Source of the DNA: Parietaria judaica
Taxonomy: Eukaryota; Streptophyta; Magnoliopsida; Rosales; Urticaceae
DNA: 64,000 nt
Assembly: GCA_954871525.1 (NCBI GenBank)
Contig: OX940863.1
Span: 43,634,501-43,698,500 of the forward strand
Reading direction: 5' to 3'
Shown: positions 1 to 11,873 of the stretch, piece after piece
How the letters are laid out: each line of letters opens with the position of its first letter
Numbering within the stretch: the first letter of the stretch is position 1
Program-made: the position numbers and the translations under genes
The notes under the pieces: generated by a model
What the model saw: only the letters and a program-made list of their open reading frames with translations
The model's database searches: none
Told to the model about the DNA's origin: nothing

Positions 1-3000
1 ACACATTTACTTATTTTAATCCCTAAATAGCAAAGCACTATCTCGTAGTTTCTATATGAAGCCGTTAATGGGTTAAAATCTTTACCGAAAAGTGTTAAAA
101 ATTGGTTTTCTTGCGAGAGAAAATACGATCCGTTCTAGATGAAATTTGAGTTGCTAGACCTTCGTTAGTGTGGTATTGTTATAAATTGGTTTAGTTTTGG
201 CATTAAAAGTTTTTGGAGCTCTCGTTAAACCCAGTTTCAACAATTAATGCGTGCTCCAAAAAAAACTGAATCTTTTTCCCATTTTGCGCGAAAGAACCCT
301 AATTAAACGATATTTTAAACAAAAAATGAACTTGCAAATGCTAAACAATGTGTAATTGTATCACATTTACTTATTTTAATCCCTAAATAGCGAAACACTA
401 TCTCGTAGTTTCTATATGAAGCCGTTAATGGGTTAAAATCTTTACCAAAAATTGTTAAAAATTGGTTTTTCTTGCGAGAGAAAATACGATCCGTTCTTGA
501 CGAAATTTGAGTTGCTAGACCTTCGTTAGGGTGGTCTTGTTTTAAATTGGTTTAGTTTTGGCATTAAAATTTTTTGGAGCTCTCTTTAAACCCAGTTTCA
601 ACAATTAATGCGTGCTTAAAAAAACTGAGTCTTTTTCCCATTTTACGCGAAAGAACCCTAATTAAATGATATTTTAAACAAAAAATGAACTTCCAAATGC
701 TAAATAATGTGTAATTGTATCACATTTACTTATTTTAATCCCTAAATAGCGAAGCACTATCTCGTAGTGTCTATATGAAGCCGTTAATGGGTTAAAATCT
801 TTACTGAAAAACTGTTAAAAATTGGTTTTCTTGCGAGAGAAAATACGATACGTTCTAGATGAAATTTGAGTTGCTAGACCTTCGTTAGGGTGGTATTGTT
901 TTAAATTGGTTTAGTTTTGGCATTAAAGTTTTTGGAGCTCTCGTTAAACCCAGTTTCAACAATTAATGCGTGCTCAAAAAAAACTGTGTCTTTTTCCCAT
1001 TTTGCCCGAAAGAACCCTAATTAAACGATATTTTAAACAAAAAATGAACTTCCAAATGCTAAACAATGTGTAATTGTAACACATTTACTTATTTTAATCC
1101 CTAAATAGCGAAGCACTATCTCGTAGTTTCTATATGAATCCGTTAACGGGTTAAAATCTTTACCGAAAAGTTTTAAAAATTGGTTTTCTTGCGAGAGAAA
1201 ATACGATCCGTTCTAGTCGAAATTTGAGTTGCTAGACCTTCGTTAGTGTGGTATTGTTATAAATTGGTCTAGTTTTGGCATTAAAAGTTTTTGGAGCTCT
1301 CTTTAAACCCAGTTTCAACAATTAATGCGTGCTCCAAAAAAAACTGAGTCTTTTTCCCATTTTACGCGAAAGAACCCTAATTAAACGATATTTTAAACAA
1401 AAAATGAACTTCCAAATGCTAAACAATGTGTAATTGTATCACATTTACTTATTTTAATCCCTAAATAGCGAAACACTATCTCGTAGTTTCTATATGAAGC
1501 CGTTAATGGGTTAAAATCTTTACCGAAAAATGTTAAAAATTGGATTTCTTGCGAGAGCAAATACGATCCGTTCTTGACGAAATTTGAGTTGCTAGACCTT
1601 CTTTAGGGTGGTATTGTTATAAATTGGTTTAGTTTTGGCATTAAAAGTTTTTGGAGCTCTCTTTAAACCCAGTTTCAACAATTAATGCGTGCTCCAAAAA
1701 AAACTGAGTCTTTTTCCCATTTTGCGCGAAAGAACCCTAATTAAACGATATTTTAAACAAAAAATGAACTTCCAAATGCTAAATAATATGTAACACATTT
1801 ACTTATTTTAATCCCTAAATAGCGAAGCACTATCTCGTAGTTTCTATATGAAGCCGTTAATGGGTTAAAATCTTTACCGAAAAGTGTTAAAAATTGGTTT
1901 TCTTGCGAGAGAAAATACGATCCGTTCTAGACGAAATTTGAGTTGCTAGACCTTCGTTAGTGTGGTATTGTTATAAATTGGTTTAGTTTTGGCATTAAAA
2001 GTTTTTGGAGCTCTCGTTAAACCCAGTTTCAACAATTAATGCGTGCTCCAAAAAAAACTGAATCTTTTTCCCATTTTGCGCGAAAGAACCCTAATTAAAC
2101 GATATTTTAAACAAAAAATGAACTTCCAAATGCTAAACAATGTGTAATTGTAACACATTTACTTATTTTAATCCCTAAATAGCGAAGCACTATCTCGTAG
2201 TTTCTATATGAACCCGTTAATGGGTTAAAATCTTTACCGAAAAGTGTTAAAAATTGGTTTTCTTGCGAGAGAAAATACGATCCGTTCTAGACGAAATTTG
2301 AGTTGCTAGACCTTCGTTAGGGTGGTATTGTTTTAAATTGGTTTAGTTTTGGCATTAAAGTTTTTGGAGCTCTCTTTAAACCCAGTTTCAACAATTAATG
2401 CGTGCTCCAAAAAAAACTGAGTCTTTTTCCCATTTTACGCGAAAGAACCCTAATTAAACGATATTTTAAACAAAAAATGAACTTCCAAATGCTAAACAAT
2501 GTGTAATTGTATCACATTTACTTATTTTAATCCCTAAATAGCGAAGCACTATCTCGTAGTGTCTATATGAAGCCGTTAATGGGTTAAAATCTTTACCGAA
2601 AAACTGTTAAAAATTGGTTTTTTTGCAAGAGCAAATACGATCCCTTCTTGACGAAATTTGAGTTGCTAGACCTTCTTTAGGGTTGTATTGTTATAAATTG
2701 GTTTAGTTTTGGCATTAAAAGTTTTTGGAGCTCTCTTTAAACCCAGTTTCAACAATTAATGCGTGCTCCAAAAAAAACTGAGTCTTTTTCCCATTTTGCG
2801 CGAAAGAACCCTAATTAAACGATATTTTAAACAAAAAATGAACTTCCAAATGCTAAACAATGTGTAATTGTAACTCATTTACTTATTTTAATCCCTAAAT
2901 AGCGAAGCACTATCTCGTAGTTTCTATATGAAGCCGTTAATGGGTTAAAATCTTTACCGAAAAGTGTTAAAAATTGGTTTTCTTGCGAGAGAAAATACGA

Positions 3001-3232
3001 TCCGTTCTAGACGAAATTTGAGTTGCTAGACCTTCGTTAGTGTGGTATTGTTATAAATTGGTTTAGTTTTGGCATTAAAAGTTTTTGGAGCTCTCTTTAA
3101 AGCCAGTTTCAACAATTAATGCGTGCTCCAAAAAAAACTGAGTCTTTTTCCCATTTAACGCGAAAGAACCCTAATTAAACGATGTTTTAAACAAAAAATG
3201 AACTTCCAAATGCTAAACAATGTGTAATTGTA
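1..3232. repeat. Satellite, heterogeneous left segment
   Basis: Nine monomers that do not fit the clean A-B-C-D-E types. They show private changes such as GAATCCGTTAACGGG near 1,135 and ACTGAATC near 267 and 2,058. The latter pair lies 1,791-1,793 bp apart, hinting at a decayed five-monomer period. Monomer 1 carries AGCAAAGCAC, a word otherwise characteristic of the far-right segment after 59.7 kb. Confidence 0.7.
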
Positions 3233-6200
3233 ACACATTTACTTATTTTAATCCCTAAATAGCGAAGCACTATCTCGTAGTGTCTATATGAAGCCGTTAA
3301 TGGGTTAAAATCTTTACCGAAAAACTGTTAAAAATTGGTTTTCTTGCGAGAGCAAATACTATCCGTTCTTGACGAAATTTGAGTTGCTAGACCTTCGTTA
3401 GGGTTGTATTGTTATAAATTTGTTTAGTTTTGGCATTAAAAGTTTTTGGAGCTCTCTTTAAACACAGTTTCAACAATTAATGAGTGCTCCAAAAAAAACT
3501 GAGTCTTTTTCCCATTTTACGCGAAAGAACCCTAATTAAACGATATTTTAAACAAAAAATGAACTTCCAAATGCTAAACAATGTGTAATTGTATCACATT
3601 TACTTATTTTAATCCCTAAATAGCGAAGCACTATCTCGTAGTTTCTATATGAAGCCGTTAATGGGTTAAAATCTTTACCAAAAACTGTTAAAAATTGGTT
3701 TTCTTGCGAGAGAAAATACGATCCGTTCTAGACGAAATTTGAGTTGCTAGACCTTGGTTAGGGTGGTATTGTTATAAATTGGTTTATTTTTGGCATTAAA
3801 AGTTTTTGGAGCTCTCTTTAAACCCAGTTTCAACAATTAATGCGTGCTCCAAAAAAAACTGAGTCTTTTTCCCATTTTACCCGAAAGAACCCTAATTAAA
3901 CGATATTTTAAACAAAAAATGAACTTCCAAATGCTAAACAATGTGTAATTGTAACACATTTACTTATTTTAATCCCTAAATAGCGAAGCACTATCTCGTA
4001 TTTTGTATATGAAGCCGTTAATGGGTTAAAATCTTTACCGAAAAGTGTTAAAAATTGGTTTTCTTGCGAGAGAAAAGACGATCCGTTCTAGACGAAATTT
4101 GAGTTGCTAGACCTTCGTTAGGGTGGTATTGTTTTAAATTGGTTTAGTTTTGGCATTAAAAGTTTTTGGAGCTCTCTTTAAACCCAGTTTCAACAATTAA
4201 TGCGTGCTCCAAAAAAAACTGAGTCTTTTTCCCATTTTGCGCGAAAGAACCCTAATTAAACGATATTTTAAACAAAAAATGAACTTCCAAATGCTAAACA
4301 ATGTGTAATTGTAACACATTTACTTATTTTAATCCCTAAATAGCGAAGCACTATATCGTAGTTTCTATATGAAGCCGTTAATGGGTTAAAATCTTTACCG
4401 AAAAGTGTTAAAAATTGGTTTTCTTGCGAGAGAAAATACGATCCGTTCTAGACGAAATTTGAGTTGCTAGACTTTCGTTAGTGTGGTATTGTTATAAATT
4501 GGTTTAGTTTTGGCATTAAAAGTTTTTGGAGCTCTCTTTAAACCCAGTTTCAACAATTAATGCGTGCTCCAAAAAAAACCGAGTCTTTTTCCCATTTTAC
4601 GCGAAAGAACCCTAATTAAACGATATTTTAAACAAAAAATGAACTTCCAAATGCTAAACAATGTGTAATTGTAAAACATTTACTTATTTTAATCCCTAAA
4701 TAGCGAAGCACTATCTCGTATTTTCTATATGAAGCCGTTAATGGGTTAAAATCTTTACCGAAAAGTGTTAAAAATTGGTTTTCTTGCGAGAGAAAATACG
4801 ATCCGTTCTAGACGAAATTTGAGTTGCTAGACCTTCGTTAGGGTGGTATTGTTTTAAATTGGTTTAGTTTTGGCATTAAAGTTTTTGGAGCTCTCTTTAA
4901 ACCCAGTTTCAACAATTAATGCGTGCTCCAAAAAAAACTGAGTCTTTTTCCCATTTTACGCGAAAGAACTCTAATTAAACGATATTTTAAACAAAAAGTG
5001 AACTTCCAAATGCTAAACAATGTGTAATTGTATCACGTTTACTTATTTTAATCCATAAATAGCGAAGCACTATCTCGTAGTGTCTATATGAAGCCGTTAA
5101 TGGGTTAAAATCTTTACCGAAAAACTGTTAAAAATTGGTTTTCTTGCGAGAGCAAATACTATCCGTTCTTGACGAAATTTGAGTTGCTAGACCTTCGTTA
5201 GGGTTATATTTTTATAAATTTGTTTAGTTTTGGCATTAAAAGTTTTTGGAGCTCTCTTTAAACACAGTTTCAACAATTAATGAGTGCTCCAAAAAAAACT
5301 AAGTCTTTTTCCCATTTTACGCGAAAGAACCCTAATTAAACGATATTTTAAACAAAAAATGAACTTCCAAATGCTAAACAATGTGTAATTGTATCACATT
5401 TACTTATTTTAATCCCTAAATAGCGAAGCACTATCTCGTAGTTTCTATATGAAGCCGTTAATGGGTTAAAATCTTTACCAAAAACTGTTAAAAATTGGTT
5501 TTCTTGCGAGAGAAAATACGATCCGTTCTAGACGAAATTTGAGTTGCTAGACCTTGGTTAGGGTGGTATTGTTATAAATTGGTTTATTTTTGGCATTAAA
5601 AGTTTTTGGAGCTCTCTTTAAACCCAGTTTCAACAATTAATGCGTGCTCCAAAAAAAACTGAGTCTTTTTCCCATTTTACGCGAAAGAACCCTAATTAAA
5701 CGATATTTTAAACAAAAAATGAACTTCCAAATGCTAAACAATGTGTAATTGTAACACATTTACTTATTTTAATCCCTAAATAGCGAAGCACTATCTCGTA
5801 TTTTGTATATGAAGCCGTTAATGGGTTAAAATCTTTACCGAAAAGTGTTAAAAATTGGTTTTCTTGCGAGAGAAAAGACGATCCGTTCTAGACGAAATTT
5901 GAGTTGCTAGACCTTCGTTAGGGTGGTATTGTTTTAAATTAGTTTAGTTTTGGCATTAAAAGTTTTTGGAGCTCTCTTTAAACCCAGTTTCAACAATTAA
6001 TGCGTGCTCCAAAAAAAAACTGAGTCTTTTTCCCATTTTGCGCGAAAGAACCCTAATTAAACGATATTTTAAACAAAAAATGAACTTCCAAATGTTAAAC
6101 AATGTGTAATTGTAACACATTTACTTATTTTAATCCCTAAATAGCGAAGCACTATATCGTAGTTTCTATATGAAGCCGTTAATGGGTTAAAATCTTTACC

Positions 6201-9200
6201 GAAAAGTGTTAAAAATTGGTTTTCTTGCGAGAGAAAATACGATCCGTTCTAGACGAAATTTGAGTTGCTAGACTTTCGTTAGTGTGGTATTGTTATAAAT
6301 TGGTTTAGTTTTGGCATTAAAAGTTTTTGGAGCTCTCTTTAAACCCAGTTTCAACAATTAATGCGTGCTCCAAAAAAAACCGAGTCTTTTTCCCATTTTA
6401 CGCGAAAGAACCCTAATTAAACGATATTTTAAACAAAAAATGAACTTCCAAATGCTAAACAATGTGTAATTGTAACACATTTACTTATTTTAATCCCTAA
6501 ATAGCGAAGCACTATCTCGTATTTTCTATATGAAGCCGTTAATGGGTTAAAATCTTTACCGAAAAGTGTTAAAAATTGGTTTTCTTGCGAGAGAAAATAC
6601 GATCCGTTCTAGACGAAATTTGAGTTGCTAGACCTTCGTTAGGGTGGTATTGTTTTAAATTGGTTTAGTTTTGGCATTAAAGTTTTTGGAGCTCTCTTTA
6701 AACCCAGTTTCAACAATTAATGCGTGCTCCAAAAAAAACTGAGTCTTTTTCCCATTTTACGCGAAAGAACTCTAATTAAACGATATTTTAAACAAAAAGT
6801 GAACTTCCAAATGCTAAACAATGTGTAATTGTATCACGTTTACTTATTTTAATCCATAAATAGCGAAGCACTATCTCGTAGTGACTATATGAAGCCGTTA
6901 ATGGGTTAAAATCTTTACCGAAAAACTGTTAAAAATTGGTTTTCTTGCGAGAGCAAATACTATCCGTTCTTGACGAAATTTGAGTTGCTAGACCTTCGTT
7001 AGGGTTATATTGTTATAAATTTGTTTAGTTTTGGCATTAAAAGTTTTTGGAGCTCTCTTTAAACACAGTTTCAACAATTAATGAGTGCTCCAAAAAAAAC
7101 TGAGTCTTTTTCCCATTTTACGCGAAAGAACCCTAATTAAACGATATTTTAAACAAAAAATGAACTTCCAAATGCTAAACAATGTGTAATTGTATCACAT
7201 TTACTTATTTTAATCCCTAAATAGCGAAGCACTATCTCGTAGTTTCTATATGAATCCGTTAATGGGTTAAAATCTTTACCAAAAACTGTTAAAAATTGGT
7301 TTTCTTGCGAGAGAAAATACGATCCGTTCTAGACGAAATTTGAGTTGCTAGACCTTGGTTAGGGTGGTATTGTTATAAATTGGTTTATTTTTGGCATTAA
7401 AAGTTTTTGGAGCTCTTTTTAAACCCAGTTTCAACAATTAATGCGTGCTCCAAAAAAAACTGAGTCTTTTTCCCATTTTACGCGAAAGAACCCTAATTAA
7501 ACGATATTTTAAACAAAAAATGAACTTCCAAATGCTAAACAATGTGTAATTGTAACACATTTACTTATTTTAATCCCTAAATAGCGAAGCACTATCTCGT
7601 ATTTTGTATATGAAGCCGTTAATGGGTTAAAATCTTTACCGAAAAGTGTTAAAAATTGGTTTTCTTGCGAGAGAAAAGACGATCCGTTCTAAACGAAATT
7701 TGAGTTGCTAGACCTTCGTTAGGGTGGTATTGTTTTAAATTGGTTTAGTTTTGGCATTAAAAGTTTTTGGAGCTCTCTTTAAATCCAGTTTCAACAATTA
7801 ATGCGTGCTCCAAAAAAAACTGAGTCTTTTTCCCATTTTGCGCGAAAGAACCCTAATTAAACGATATTTTAAACAAAAAATGAACTTCCAAATGCTAAAC
7901 AATGTGTAATTGTAACACATTTACTTATTTTAATCCCTAAATAGCGAAGCACTATATCGTAGTTTCTACATGAAGCCGTTAATGGGTTAAAATCTTTACC
8001 GAAATGTGTTAAAAATTGGTTTTCTTGCGAGAGAAAATACGATCCGTTCTAGACGAAATTTGAGTTGCTAGACTTTCGTTAGTGTGGTATTGTTATAAAT
8101 TGGTTTAGTTTTTGCATTAAAAGTTTTTGGAGCTCTCTTTAAACCCAGTTTCAACAATTAATGCGTGCTCCAAAAAAAACTGAGTCTTTTTCCCATTTAA
8201 CGAGAAAGAACCCTAATTAAACGATATTTTAAACAAAAAATGAACTTCCAAATGCTAAACAATGTGTAATTGTAACACATTTACTTATTTTAATCCCTAA
8301 ATAGCGAAGCACTATCTCGTATTTTCTATATGAAGCCGTTAATGGGTTAAAATCTTTACCGAAAAGTGTTAAAAATTGGTTTTCTTGCGAGAGAAAATAC
8401 GATCCGTTCTAGACGAAATTTGAGTTGCTAGACCTTCGTTAGGGTGGTATTGTTTTAAATTGGTTTAGTTTTGGCATTAAAGTTTTTGGAGCTCTCTTTA
8501 AACCCAGTTTCAACAATTAATGCGTGCTCCAAAAAAAACTGAGTCTTTTTCCCATTTTACGCGAAAGAACCCTAATTAAACGATATTTTAAACAAAAAAT
8601 GAACTTCCAAATGCTAAACAATGTGTAATTGTATCACATTTACTTATTTTAATCCCTAAATAGCGAAGCACTATCTCGTAGTTTCTATATGAAGCCGTTA
8701 ATGGGTTAAAATCTTTACCAAAAACTGTTAAAAATTGGTTTTCTTGCGAGAGAAAATACGATCCGTTCTAGACGAAATTTGAGTTGCTAGACCTTGGTTA
8801 GGGTGGTATTGTTATAAATTGGTTTATTTTTGGCATTAAAAGTTTTTGGAGCTCTTTTTAAACCCAGTTTCAACAATTAATGCGTGCTCCAAAAAAAACT
8901 GAGTCTTTTTCCCATTTTACGCGAAAGAACCCTAATTAAACGATATTTTAAACAAAAAATGAACTTCCAAATGCTAAACAATGTGTAATTGTAACACATT
9001 TACTTATTTTAATCCCTAAATAGCGAAGCACTATCTCGTATTTTGTATATGAAGCCGTTAATGGGTTAAAATCTTTACCGAAAAGTGTTAAAAATTGGTT
9101 TTCTTGCGAGAGAAAAGACGATCCGTTCTAAACGAAATTTGAGTTGCTAGACCTTCGTTAGGGTGGTATTGTTTTAAATTGGTTTAGTTTTGGCATTAAA

Positions 9201-11873
9201 AGTTTTTAGAGCTCTCTTTAAATCCAGTTTCAACAATTAATGCGTGCTCCAAAAAAAACTGAGTCTTTTTCCCATTTTGCGCGAAAGAACCCTAATTAAA
9301 CGATATTTTAAACAAAAAATGAACTTCCAAATGCTAAACAATGTGTAATTGTAACACATTTACTTATTTTAATCCCTAAATAGCGAAGCACTATATCGTA
9401 GTTTCTATATGAAGCCGTTAATGGGTTAAAATCTTTACCGAAATGTGTTAAAAATTGGTTTTCTTGCGAGAGAAAATACGATCCGTTCTAGACGAAATTT
9501 GAGTTGCTAGACTTTCGTTAGTGTGGTATTGTTATAAATTGGTTTAGTTTTTGCATTAAAAGTTTTTGGAGCTCTCTTTAAACCCAGTTTCAACAATTAA
9601 TGCGTGCTCCAAAAAAAACTGAGTCTTTTTCCCATTTAACGAGAAAGAACCCTAATTAAACGATATTTTAAACAAAAAATGAACTTCCAAATGCTAAACA
9701 ATGTGTAATTGTAACACATTTACTTATTTTAATCCCTAAATAGCGAAGCACTATCTCGTATTTTCTATATGAAGCCGTTAATGGGTTAAAATCTTTACCG
9801 AAAAGTGTTAAAAATTGGTTTTCTTGCGAGAGAAAATACGATCCGTTCTAGACGAAATTTGAGTTGCTAGACCTTCGTTAGGGTGGTATTGTTTTAAATT
9901 GGTTTAGTTTTGGCATTAAAGTTTTTGGAGCTCTCTTTAAACCCAGTTTCAACAATTAATGCGTGCTCCAAAAAAAACTGAGTCTTTTTCCCATTTTACG
10001 CGAAAGAACTCTAATTAAACGATATTTTAAACAAAAAGTGAACTTCCAAATGCTAAACAATGTGTAATTGTATCACGTTTACTTATTTTAATCCATAAAT
10101 AGCGAAGCACTATCTCGTAGTGTCTATATGAAGCCGTTAATGGGTTAAAATCTTTACCGAAAAACTGTTAAAAATTGGTTTTCTTGCGAGAGCAAATACT
10201 ATCCGTTCTTGACGAAATTTGAGTTGCTAGACCTTCGTTAGGGTTATATTGTTATAAATTTGTTTAGTTTTGGCATTAAAAGTTTTTGGAGCTCTCTTTA
10301 AACACAGTTTCAACAATTAATGAGTGCTCCAAAAAAAACTGAGTCTTTTTCCCATTTTACGCGAAAGAACTCTAATTAAACGATATTTTAAACAAAAAAT
10401 GAACTTCCAAATGCTAAACAATGTGTAATTGTATCACATTTACTTATTTTAATCCCTAAATAGCGAAGCACTATCTCATAGTTTCTATATGAAGCCGTTA
10501 ATGGGTTAAAATCTTTACCAAAAACTGTTAAAAATTGGTTTTCTTGCGAGAGAAAATACGATCCGTTCTAGACGAAATTTGAGTTGCTAGACCTTGGTTA
10601 GGGTGGTATTGTTATAAATTGGTTTATTTTTGGCATTAAAAGTTTTTGGAGCTCTTTTTAAACCCAGTTTCAACAATTAATGCGTGCTCCAAAAAAAACT
10701 GAGTCTTTTTCCCATTTTACGCGAAAGAACCCTAATTAAACGATATTTTAAACAAAAAATGAACTTCCAAATGCTAAACAATGTGTAATTGTAACACATT
10801 TACTTATTTTAATCCCTAAATAGCGAAGCACTATCTCGTATTTTGTATATGAAGCCGTTAATGGGTTAAAATCTTTACCGAAAAGTGTTAAAAATTGGTT
10901 TTCTTGCGAGAGAAAAGACGATCCGTTCTAGACGAAATTTGAGTTGCTAGACCTTCGTTAGGGTGGTATTGTTTTAAATTGGTTTAGTTTTGGCATTAAA
11001 AGTTTTTGGAGCTCTCTTTAAACCCAGTTTCAACAATTAATGCGTGCTCCAAAAAAAACTGAGTCTTTTTCCCATTTTGCGCGAAAGAACCCTAATTAAA
11101 CGATATTTTAAACAAAAAATGAACTTCCAAATGCTAAACAATGTGTAATTGTAACACATTTACTTATTTTAATCCCTATATAGCGAAGCACTATATCGTA
11201 GTTTCTATATGAAGCCGTTAATGGGTTAAAATCTTTACCGAAAAGTGTTAAAAATTGGTTTTCTTGCGAGAGAAAATACGATCCGTTCTAGACGAAATTT
11301 GAGTTGCTAAACTTTCGTTAGTGTGGTATTGTTATAAATTGGTTTAGTTTTGGCATTAAAAGTTTTTGGAGCTCTCTTTAAACCCAGTTTCAACAATTAA
11401 TGCGTGCTCCAAAAAAAACTGAGTCTTTTTCCCATTTAACGCGAAAGAACCCTAATTAAACGATATTTTAAACAAAAAATGAACTTCCAAATGCTAAACA
11501 ATGTGTAATTGTAACACATTTACTTATTTTAATCAATAAATAGCGAAGCACTATCTCGTATTTTCTATATGAAGCCGTTAATGGGTTAAAATCTTTACCG
11601 AAAAGTGTTAAAAATTGGTTTTCTTGGGAGAGAAAATACGATCCGTTCTAGACGAAATTTGAGTTGCTAGACCTTCGTTAGGGTGGTATTGTTTTAAATT
11701 GGTTTAGTTTTGGCATTAAAAGTTTTTGGAGCTCTCTTTAAACCCAGTTTCAACAATTAATGCGTGCTCCAAAAAAAACTGAGTCTTTTTCCCATTTTGC
11801 GCGAAAGAACCCTAATTAAACGATATTTTAAACAAAAAATGAACTTCCAAATGCTAAACAATGTGTAATTGTA
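3233..11873. repeat. Pentameric higher-order repeat A-B-C-D-E (~1.8 kb)
   Basis: Monomer types recur in fixed order. A has GTGTCTATAT, GAGCAAATACTATCC and ATGAGTGCTCC. B has ACCAAAAACTG, ACCTTGGTTAGG and GGTTTATTTTTGG. C has ATTTTGTATATG and GAAAAGACGATCC. D has CTATATCGTAG and GACTTTCGTTAGTG. E has ATTTTCTATATG, GTTTTAAATTGG and mostly CATTAAAGTTT. Units begin at 3,233, 5,033, 6,834, 8,634 (tetramer B-C-D-E, no A) and 10,073, so complete units are about 1,800 bp. Copies of the same type 1.8 kb apart are far more alike than neighbouring monomers, which defines a higher-order repeat. In the last unit D and E are already the variant forms amplified in the next block. Confidence 0.9.
8634..10072. 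repeat. Tetrameric variant B-C-D-E lacking monomer A
   Basis: C-type markers occur at about 7,600 and 9,040, a spacing of 1,440 instead of 1,800 bp. The E monomer just before this unit ends with A-type sequence, so one monomer's length was lost by an in-register exchange. Order and marker words otherwise match the neighbouring pentamers. Confidence 0.85.

Noticed and set aside
160..176. Possible CENP-B box in the monomer (CTTCGTTAGGGTGGTA in many copies)
   Set aside because: Only the TTCGTT beginning fits. The essential central A and the CGGG end are missing.
1..360. Telomere-like words as evidence that this is a telomere
   Set aside because: They are single heptamers separated by many bases. 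No tandem CCCTAAA run exists anywhere in the window.
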